In this document: one piece after another, positions 42,918 through 51,402 of the stretch | Position numbering within the stretch: position 1 is the stretch's first letter | How the letters are laid out: each line of letters starts with the position of its first letter | Assembly (NCBI GenBank): GCA_965240325.2 | Contig: OZ251226.1 | Coordinates: forward strand, 3,038,001-3,102,000 | Origin: Rebecca billardiae RCC1528 | Taxonomy: Eukaryota > Haptophyta | Length of the DNA: 64,000 bases | Direction of reading: 5' to 3' | Program-made: the position numbers and the translations under genes | The notes under the pieces: model-generated | The model's input: the letters and a program-made list of their open reading frames with translations, nothing else | Told to the model about the DNA's origin: nothing | Databases searched by the model: none

Positions 42918-45900
42918 ATGCGCACCCTGGCATCGGCGACGCTGCTCTCCCTCGTGGCGTGCGCATGCGCGGTGGACTACACGATTTCAGACGCGCCCCT
43001 CGCGACGCCGGAGACCTTCACCTCATCCGGTGGCGAGCTTGATGTGACCATGACGCTCGACTCATTTTTGTACACGGCACCCTCGGGCACGTCGTTCTAC
43101 ACGCGCGGGTTCAATGGAGGTACGCCATTTGCGCGCCGCGCTCATGCCCTGCTCTGCCGCTCCCGCTCACACGCGCGCGGACGCGCTCGGCCGGTGGACG
43201 TGCGCAGGCTTTCCCGGCCCACTCTTCCGCGTCAAGGCGGGGGACACGTTCAAGCTTCGGCTCGAGAACAACCTCGGCGACGAGGCCACCGACACTTCGT
43301 CGGTGCACAACGCGTTCCGCCAGCCCAACCACACCAACGTGCACACGCACGGGCTGCACGTCTCCTCCGAGGCGCCGGCCGACGACATCTTCACGCTGGT
43401 CGCGCCCGGCGGGGCGTCGCAGTACGAGTACCACATCCCGGACTTTCACATGGCCGGCACGCACTGGTGCGTGCGCGCTCACTCACCCGCCCAAGGGGCG
43501 CCCTCGCGCGCCGCGCTCCCAGCCTGCCTCGCCGCGCGCTCACGGCCGGCGCGCTCCCGCGCACACCGCTGCGCCGCGCGCGCAGGTTCCACCCGCACCA
43601 CCACGGCTCGACGGCCCTCCAGGCGGGTGGCGGCGCCGTAGGCATGCTCATCGTCGAGGACGCCGCGGGCGAGGTCCCGCCCGAGGTCTCGTCCATGCCG
43701 GAGGTGGTGCTGATCCTCGCGCACGTGGACACCAACTCCATCGCCACGATCGAGTCAGAGTCTGGCGGTGGGCGCACGGCGCGCACGCCGCGCGGCTGAG
43801 CGCGCGTGCACGCCCCGCGCCGCCGCCCGCCTGGCCCGCCCGCTCAGCCTTTGTCCCTCGCCCTTGCCCCCGCCGCCCCCGCCGCAGGCGACCTGCACAT
43901 GATCGACGGCGCCGCGCTCAACGCGGTGCTGGTCAACGGCCAGCTCGAGCCGCGCATCGCGCTGAACGCGAACGAGTGGACGCGGCTGCGCATGGTGTAC
44001 GCGGCGATCGACTCGCAGCTCGAGGTCACGATGGGCGGCGGCTGCGAGATGGAGCTCCTCGCTAAGGACGGCGTGTACCTGCACACGGCGCCGCGCACGG
44101 TGAGCGCGCTGCACCTGTACCCGGGCGCGCGCGCGGACGTGGCCCTGCGCTGCCCGACTGCGGGCGACTTCACGATGATCTCGGGCACGGGGCGGCGGCG
44201 GCTGCTCGACGCGGAGGACGACTCGACGCCGCCCAAGCCGGCACGCGAGCCCACGGGCGAGGGCGCGTGCCGCGCGCACCGCGAGTGCGCGCGCGGCTCC
44301 GTGTGCGACAACGGCGAGTGCGTGCGCTCCGCGCGCCGCGAGCGGAACGCGCGCCGCCGGCTTCAAGGGGGAAAGGGCGGCGGCGGCGGCGGCGGCGGCA
44401 CCGATGAGCTCAACCTCGTGCTCGCGACGCTCGAGGTGACCGGCACGGGCACCTCCTCCGGCGCCTTCCCCTCCTTCTCCGTCCACCGCCCGTGCTACCT
44501 CGTCGACCTGCAGACCACGACCGACGTGGCCGACACGTTCACGGTCGATCTCGGCCCGCCGCCCAACATCAACGGCGACGAGTTCCCCGCCAACTTTGAG
44601 GCGTCGCCCACGTACCTGCACTCGGTGGCGGTGGGCGGCGTGAACGAGTGGAGCCTGATCGGCGTCGACGGCCACCCCTTCCACCTGCACATCAACCCGT
44701 ACCAGCTGCACGACCTCACCGAGACGGAGTACTTTGCCAAGGGCGACTGGCACGACACGCTGCTCGCGACCGACGACAGCATCACGGTGCGCTTCCAGAC
44801 GGACACGTTCGTGGGCAAGCAGGTGCTGCACTGCCACATCCTCGAGCACGAGGACGAGGGGATGATGGCGGTCACCGAGATCACCGGCACCGAGGGCGGC
44901 ATCTGGTCGGGCGCAGAGGCCATCGACCCGACCTGCTACCGCGACAGCACGCGCGGCTACACATGCGAGTCGTGCGCGGCGACTACCGCCTCGCCACCCA
45001 GCCCGCCGCCAAGCCCGCCGCCCAGCGCGTCGCCCAGCCCGCCGCCCAGCCCGCCGCCAAGCCCGCTGCCTAGCTCGCCGCCCAGCCCGCCGCCCAGCTC
45101 GCCGCCAAGCCCGCCGCCCAGCTCGCCGCCAAGCCCGCCGCCCAGCTCGCCGCCAAGCCCGCCGCCCAGCGCGTCGCCCAGCCCGCCGCCCAGCCCGCCG
45201 CCACCGAGCCCTCTGCCGAGCTCGCCACCGCCAAGCCCATCGCCGCCCAGCCCGCCGCCCAGCCCGCCGCCGCCGCCGCCGCTGCCGGCAGATGCCCCGC
45301 GCCGCCCGCCCAGTCCGCCGCCCAGCCCACCACCGCCGTCTTCCCCGCCGAGCACGCCGCCGAGCCCGCCGCCCAACCCGCCGCCCAGCCCTCCGCCGCC
45401 CAGCCCGCCGCCTCCCTTTCCGCCCCCGAGCCCGCCGCCCAACCCGCCACCGCCGAATCCGAGCCCGCCGCCCAGCCCGCCGCCCCCCAGCCCGCCGCCC
45501 CCCCTTCCACCCCCGAGCCCACCGCCCCCGAGCCCACCTCCGCCCAGCCCACCCCCGAGCCCACCTCCGCCCAGCCCGCCGTCCCCTGGGAACGCGCCTC
45601 CCAGCCCGCCGCCGAGCCCGCCGCCGCCGCCTCCATCGCCACCATCGCCGCCGCCGCCGAGCCCGCCGCCGAGCCCGCCTCCGCCGAGCCCGCCCGCGCC
45701 GCCACCCAGCCCACCTGGCCGCGCTCTCGAGGCCGAGTTCCAGCTCGAGACGACCATGTCCGCCTTTGACGAGACCGCGCGGATGTGGTTCCTCTCCAAC
45801 CTGACCGACTTCCTCGGGCTGTCCTCGGGCTCGTGCGAGATCACGGGCTGGTCGAGCGGCAGCGTCGTCGTGGACGTGCGCATCTGGGAGGCGGAGGCGG

Positions 45901-46035
45901 CAGGCGTGGACGTCGAGAGCGTGCTTAGCACCACGTCCACGGCCTCGCTCACGGACGCGCTCGGCGTCGCGGTCGCCGCAGCGCCCACCGTCACGGTGAC
46001 GGACGACACGTCGAGCGGCGACTCCTCGAGCAGCA

Positions 46036-46070
<35 letters not shown>

Positions 46071-46238
46071 AATGTCAAGCCGGCAGCAGCAAGCGGTGGT
46101 GCGACCGGGCCCGCCAGAGGGCTCGTGATCGGTCTCGCCGTCGGCTTTGGCGCGTGTTGCTTGCTTTGCATGTGTATTGGGGGCTTCTGGTGGCAGCGCC
46201 GATCCAAGAGTCTCGCGTCGGCCACCATCACCGCGTGA
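42918..46238 (+). CDS. Membrane-anchored multicopper oxidase with SPP-rich stalk
   Basis: Four exons: 42918-43119, 43208-43466, 43586-43767, 43888-46238, introns 88, 119 and 120 bp, give 997 residues. Residues 1-18 are a signal peptide ending ACA. All copper-site motifs are present: HTHG (113-116), HWFHPHHHG (153-161, restored across intron 2), HPFHLH (477-482) and HCHILEHEDEGM (529-540), so laccase/bilirubin-oxidase-type activity is likely. A Cys-rich insert (CRAHRECARGSVCDNGEC, 342-359) precedes the last cupredoxin domain. Residues ~584-800 are SPP/PPS repeats, like hydroxyproline-rich cell-wall proteins. Then come a small domain with CEITGWSSGSVVVDVRIW, a poly-Asp run and one membrane span (~959-981) with a short basic tail. 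It should sit on the cell surface facing out. Substrate unknown; iron or phenolic oxidation are options. Confidence 0.92.
44990..45720 (+). repeat. SPP/PPS-coding low-complexity tract
   Basis: Roughly 730 bp of imperfect repeats of agcccgccgccc-type units inside the oxidase gene, encoding Ser-Pro-Pro stretches. The opposite strand reads as Gly-rich open frame, an artefact of this repeat. Confidence 0.95.
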
Positions 46239-46871
46239 GTCCGTATCACTCGGAGCCTAGCGGTGGCCGAGCAGGTCAGGGACAGGAGAGGCTGCGAGCC
46301 GCCTGCGCGCGCGCGCGCCCTTGCGCGCCAATCGACCAGCAGCCTTGATTGGCTTGAATATTGATGCGCGGCCAGTTATAATATCGGAGTCGCGGCCTCA
46401 GCCGGCTGCGTACAGGGAGGGAGACTGGTAACGGGGCGGGTCTGACGGCGCCGGCGCCGGCGGCAGACGGCGGGGAGTGAGTCACTGACACTGTGTCTGT
46501 GACTGTGTCAGTGTGTGCTGCCAGCCGAGCGGGCCCGAGCCCGAGCCCGAGGCCGAGGCCGAGGGCGATTCCGGCGAGGGCGGACCGCGTGGCACCGCGG
46601 CGTGGCCCGCGCGGCCGCGGCCCAGCACTAGCAGCCAGCTGACACAGTGCATATGAGACGGTGACATCACCTTAGTAATAATTATATATATATTATTATA
46701 ATATTTAAATTATAAATTTATTATAATAGCTATCATCATCGGCGCGTGTAATCGTTCACCGGCGTTCACCGGCGCGAATCAGTCATATCAGTACGCGCGC
46801 GGCAGTGCAGGAACTGAGCAGACGGCTTCCATACTTAATATTCAGACACTGTCATCGTCACTGAGAGCTGC
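46239..46871. other. Convergent intergenic region with AT-rich core
   Basis: 633 bp between two convergent gene ends. It contains a palindromic stretch (ctgacactgtgtctgtgactgtgtcag, near 46485-46511), short ccgagg repeats (46540-46562) and an AT-rich core at 46676-46730. Probably holds both 3' ends. No gene. Confidence 0.6.
46676..46730. repeat. AT-rich core between convergent genes
   Basis: About 55 bp of nearly pure A/T with self-complementary TATA/ATAAT words, in a GC-rich setting. Confidence 0.85.
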
Positions 46872-49474
46872 TCACTCGGAATCGTCGGGCCGGTTGATGC
46901 CGAGCACGCGCGCAAGGTCGTCGGGCGTGTGCCGGCCCTCATACTTGTCCTTGTCGCGCATCGTGCACACGAAGATGGTGTCGATGGTTGTCTCGTACAC
47001 GCCGGAGAAGACGCGCGCCACGATGTACGCTAGCACGAGCGCGAAGACCGACGGCAGCACCGGGTTGACGCTCATGTCGATCTCCTGCGCGTAGTAGTAG
47101 CACGCGACCGCGCACGATAGCGGCAGCGCGACGCACTGCAGCACGCGCAGCAGCGTCTGCACGAAGGCGTTCATCGACACCTGCGCCGGGTAGTTGAGGA
47201 AGAGCATGAACGTGGCCTGCGCACCGCGCGCGCACGCCGCCGCGCCGCGCGCCGCGCGTCAGTGAGAGCGTGCGCGGGGCCACATCGCGCGCGGCGAGGC
47301 GCGGCGCGGCGCGGCGGCGCGCGGCGCGGGGGCGGGCGGCGGCGTACCCGGCACGCGGAGCAGAAGCTGTCGCCGTTGAGCGCGATGTAGATGTACGCGT
47401 AGTTCGAGACGAACTTGATGCACTTCTCGAAGCACCACATGCAGCACTTGACGCACTTCATCGCGAAGCGGAGCAGCATGCTCTGCTCCTGCATGTCCTT
47501 GGTCTTGTTGTCGATGTACTCGAGCACGATCCTGATGAACTGCACGATCGCGATGATCAGCGAGCCGAACGCCATCGAGCCGAGGTGGTAGCGCACGACC
47601 ATCCACAGCGAGGCGAGGACGGGGCCCGTGGTGCGCGGGTACTCCTCGTCGTTGTCGCGGTAGAAGAACCAGTAGCACACCGCGCCGGCGAGCGTGCACG
47701 TGGTGGTCGCGAGCACAAAGTTGGCCGACCAGAGGAAGCCAAAGAGGTGGAACGCGCCCAGCCACCACTTGAGCTGCGAGACCTCGGGGCCGCCCTCGCC
47801 GCCGTAGCTCATGTTGTACGCGGAGGTGTAGTTGGAGTAGTCGTCGGTCATGTTGGCCAGCGCGCCCTCCAGCTTGTCGTTGTTCAGCGTGCCGATGAAG
47901 ACCGCGCCGACCATGAAGTAGACGATGAGCACGCACATCCAGCAGATGGTCGCAAACGGGAACGCGAGCTGCATCGGCTGGTGCGAGATCACGTGCGAGC
48001 CCTCCTCGACGATCTCGATGGCGATCTCGATCTGCGTCTGGAACACGCAGAGGTACACGACGAGCGCCACGTCGAGGATCACGAGCACGAGCAGCGCCAG
48101 CTCGAACACGCGCTCATTGCTCGCGGCCGTGGTCGCCGCAAACTCGTAGCCCGCGCCCACGCCTGTCATGCTCGACGCGGCGCTCGCGTACGAGTGCGCG
48201 CTCGCCAGGGTCTCGGAGCTCTGGATCTGCGCGTACGCCGAGGCGATCGAGGAGTTGGACGCGTGCTTCGACTCGAGCGCCGCGTTCGCCGCGTCGCCGA
48301 ACACCCCCGCCTTGATCGCGCAGAGGACGGTCGCGGCCAGCATCACGAGCATCAGCAGGAGGATCGCCAGGTACACAAGCGGCTTTGCCATCCAGCGCAT
48401 CAGGAAGATGAAGAGGAAGCCGAGGACGACGGGCATGAGCACGCCGAAGATGAAGATCGGGAGCTTCGACTCCATCACCGCCATCACCAGCTGGTTCATC
48501 CCCTGCATCCCCGCCGCGAGCTTCTCCTCGGCCGGGCCGGCGCCCGACGCCTCGTACTGCAGCGAGGTGCCGAGCCGCACCTGCGTCACGCACTGCGCGA
48601 CGTCGGCCTGGCTGCGCGGGTCCATCTTCCAGAAGAGCTTGTCGGAGAACTGCTCGGTGTAGCAGTCGCGACCCGCCGAGAGGCAGTCGGGCGAGGCGCA
48701 CAGCACCGTCTCGTTCGCCAGCCGCTTCTTGACCGGCAGGCAGCGGTTGCCGATCGAGATCGTGTCGAGCGGCACGATCCAGTTGCCCGCGCGCTTGCCG
48801 CACGCCTCGGGCGAGGCGAAGGGGTAGAGCTCCGGGTCGTCGCAGCCGTAGTCGGCGATGACGTCGCCCTGCTTCGGGCAATCCTCGAGGCACAGCCCGT
48901 ACAGCTTGAGCTGCGCGCGCGCGGCAACGTGGTGGTGGCGTGAGCGGCGCGAGGCGTGGCGGCCAACGTGGCGTGGCGGCCACCGTGGCGTGCGAGCGCG
49001 CGCGCGTACCTTCCACGGCGTGTCGAGGAGGCCCGGCTGCGCGGCGAGGTCTTGGGAGAGGCGCGGGTAGTACGCTTTTGTGAGCGTCGAGTCGGGCACG
49101 CCCTTGCCACCCAGGCCGCACCGGAAGCCGCCATAGTCCTTGCCGTAGATCACAGAGTACGGGTTGCCGAGGGTGACGGCGATGCCCATCACGGCGAGCA
49201 TGCCGATCCAGTACACGACCAAGAGGCACAAGCACGCGATGTCCGTGCAGCCCCGCTCGTCCGGCTTGTTCGGGCCCTCGATCTCGTCATCCTTCGGCTG
49301 CACACGTCATGCGCGCCCCCCGGCGCGGCGCGAGCGCGCAGGCAAGGTGAGCGGTGGGCGCGCGCGCGGCGAGCGACGCCGAAGGCGAGCATTCGGGGGG
49401 CTCTCGACGTGCCGGACAGGTCGACGCCTCTCGAGAGACGCGCGCACCTCATCCTCGCACCCGAGGCACCCCAT
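46872..49474 (-). CDS. Choline transporter-like protein, SLC44/CTL family
   Basis: Four exons: 49474-49448 (only 27 bp), 49297-49010, 48910-47348, 47216-46872, introns 150, 99 and 131 bp with donors gtgcgc, gtacgc, gtacgc, all phase 0, giving 740 residues. The tiny first exon encodes MGCLGCEDE and restores the family start: a Gly2/Cys lipidation-like N-terminus, then DERGCTDIACLCLLVVYW into the first membrane span, as in CTL1 proteins. A large extracellular loop with paired cysteines and possible N-glycosylation sites follows, then about nine further hydrophobic spans, and the conserved FCSACRATFMLFLNY region across intron 3. CTL proteins carry choline or related cations across plasma or organelle membranes. 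It is divergent from the methyltransferase gene, 109 bp away. Confidence 0.93.
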
Positions 49475-49583
49475 CTCGGCGAGTGGCCGGTGCCGTCGGC
49501 TTCCTCGGCAAGCGCCGAAAGCCTGCCGTGCGCGCGACTCCTGATCGAGTCGAAAAGCGAGCTCCCGGACCGGCCTGGCGACG
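49475..49583. promoter_or_regulatory. Divergent CTL/methyltransferase spacer
   Basis: Only 109 bp separate the two start codons, so the promoters must overlap. GC-rich, no TATA-like sequence. Role inferred from layout. Confidence 0.4.
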
Positions 49584-51104
49584 ATGGCGGCCGATCTGGT
49601 CGCCGCGGGGAGCACGGCGGGCTGCGCCGTGGGTGCGCTCGTGTGCGAGGTGAGGCACGTGCAGAAGGTGCGCGAGGCAGTCGACGCCGCGGGCTTCAGC
49701 AAGGGCCCGGGCAGCATCGTGGACTATGCCCCACCCAAACCAGACGGCGCTGACGCCGCGCCCGCCGCGGACGGGCCGCCGTCGAGCAAGCGGCAGCGGG
49801 CGAATCTCAAGGCGGTGCACGTGAGCCCACGCGGGGCGGCCGCTCTCGAGGGCGCGATGGAGGTGCCTGAGTGCATATCCGAGCTCCTCCGCGACGGGCG
49901 CGCCCGCTGGGTCGGCGGCCTGCGCCAGCGCGCGCGGCCGCACGTGCGCCGCTCGCCTCCGCCCGATGGCGCGTGGTTCACCTTCTGCGAGCTCTTCGCG
50001 GGGATCGGCGGCTTCCGCTGCGCGATTGAGCCACTGGGCGGCGAGTGCGTCTTCGCGTCGGAGATGGACGTCACCGCGCGCGAGCTCTACCGCATCAACC
50101 ACGGCGGCGACGAGCCCGCGGGCGACATCCTCGGCGTGGAGAGTCGCGAGGTGCCCCGGCACGACCTGCTGACCGCAGGCTTCCCCTGCCAGCCCTTCTC
50201 GGTGTGCGGCGAGCAGCTGGGCATGCTCGACAGGCGTGGGCAGCTGGTGTTCGAGGTGGTGCGCATCGCGGCCGCGCACCGCCCCAAGGCGCTCCTCCTC
50301 GAGAATGTGGCCGCCCTCGCCGACGTGCACGGCGGCGCCGACCTGCGCGCGATCAAGGGCGCGCTCGCCGAGACGGGGTACGACGTGCGCGTGTGCACGC
50401 TCGGCGCGGCGGCGCTGGTGCCGCAGCGGCGCAACCGGCTGTACATCGTCGCGCTGCGCGCAGACCTACGCGCCGCGCGCGCCGCCTTCGCCTGGCCCGA
50501 CCTCGCCGCGCGCGCGCCGCGCGTGCCGCCGCGCGTGCGCGACGTGCTCGAGCCGGAGGGCTCCGTGCCGAGCTCGTACGCGCTCAGCGCCGCGCAGTGG
50601 GACGCGCTCGCCGCCAAGCCCAGATCGTCGTCGAAGACGCGCGACGCCGAGGCGAAGCGCTGGGTCGATCTCGACGGCGCCGCCAACACGCTCATGTCAT
50701 CGTACCGGCGCTCGTACCACCTGTACTCGCAGTTTGTGCCGCCGACGCCGCCCCACCCGCCACGGGCGCAGCCACGGGCGAGTGGCGCGCCCGCCGAGCA
50801 GGTCGCGCCGCGCACGACGCCGCGCTTCTTCACCGAGCGCGAGTGCTGCCGGCTCCAAGGCTTCGACGACAGCCTCGAGGTGTCCGACTGCGGCAAGAAC
50901 CACCGCTTCTACCACGTCATCAACAACGCGGTCGTCCCGCCGGTCGTCGCCGAGATCGCCAAGGCGTTGCTCGCCGCGCTCCTCACCGAGAGCGAGGAGG
51001 GCGAGCCTGGTGTGGCGGCGGACGCGCGATTCGGCGCGCTCGCCGCGGAGGACGCGCCCTCCGTGCCATGGCCGCCGCGCTGGAGACGCCTCCCGCTGCC
51101 GTGA
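49584..51104 (+). CDS. C5 cytosine DNA methyltransferase
   Basis: Single-exon 506-residue protein. The catalytic domain (about 130-490) has the C5 methyltransferase motifs in order: I FAGIGGFRCAIEPLGG (138-153, AdoMet binding), IV GFPCQPFS (199-206, nucleophile Cys202), VI LLENVAAL (238-245), VIII QRRNRLYIV (281-289), IX FFTERECCRLQGF and X YHVINNAVVPPVV. The target-recognition region lies between VIII and IX (~300-425). The first ~125 residues are not typical of DNMT1/DNMT3 and contain no recognised chromatin-reading domain. The compact architecture resembles bacterial Dcm-like enzymes and DNMTs of some algae and protists. All catalytic residues are present, so it is probably active. Composition matches its neighbours and gives no sign of recent transfer. 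DNMT2-type tRNA activity is less likely. Confidence 0.93.
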   Translation: MAADLVAAGSTAGCAVGALVCEVRHVQKVREAVDAAGFSKGPGSIVDYAPPKPDGADAAPAADGPPSSKRQRANLKAVHVSPRGAAALEGAMEVPECISELLRDGRARWVGGLRQRARPHVRRSPPPDGAWFTFCELFAGIGGFRCAIEPLGGECVFASEMDVTARELYRINHGGDEPAGDILGVESREVPRHDLLTAGFPCQPFSVCGEQLGMLDRRGQLVFEVVRIAAAHRPKALLLENVAALADVHGGADLRAIKGALAETGYDVRVCTLGAAALVPQRRNRLYIVALRADLRAARAAFAWPDLAARAPRVPPRVRDVLEPEGSVPSSYALSAAQWDALAAKPRSSSKTRDAEAKRWVDLDGAANTLMSSYRRSYHLYSQFVPPTPPHPPRAQPRASGAPAEQVAPRTTPRFFTERECCRLQGFDDSLEVSDCGKNHRFYHVINNAVVPPVVAEIAKALLAALLTESEEGEPGVAADARFGALAAEDAPSVPWPPRWRRLPLP

Positions 51105-51402
51105 CCGCATGCCAGGCGAGCTCAAAGTTACATTGATACTAGTACCATGTCTGGACATGGCGTGTAGTGATGCTCACTGATGCGCTTTGGGCGGCTTCGT
51201 GGGCCGCCGCCGCCATGCTGAGATCACGAATCACGCGGAGGTGTTTAGGACGCCCGCGAGCTCGCGCGATCTCCGCCGTTTTTGCTCGCAGTCCGGGCTC
51301 TGGTCCGGGGGCCCTCCAGTTGCGTTTCGCGAGGAGTCGGCCGCTCGCCAGGCGAGAGCAAATAACAGCCCCCCACCAGGCGCAGGGTGGCGCCCTGTGG
51401 TG
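51105..51402. other. Spacer upstream of dynein gene
   Basis: 298 bp between the methyltransferase stop and dynein start, presumably the dynein promoter and leader. A (c)gcag followed by in-frame codons precedes the ATG, so a short upstream exon cannot be ruled out. Nothing else seen. Confidence 0.5.

Noticed and set aside
44957-46249. 430-codon Gly-rich minus-strand frame
   Set aside because: It is the reverse of the SPP-coding repeat in the oxidase gene; the plus strand continues a multicopper oxidase.
49584-51104. Methyltransferase as bacterial contamination or a restriction-modification system
   Set aside because: No restriction enzyme or prokaryotic neighbour is present; composition matches adjacent intron-bearing genes and the gene forms a tight divergent pair with CTL.
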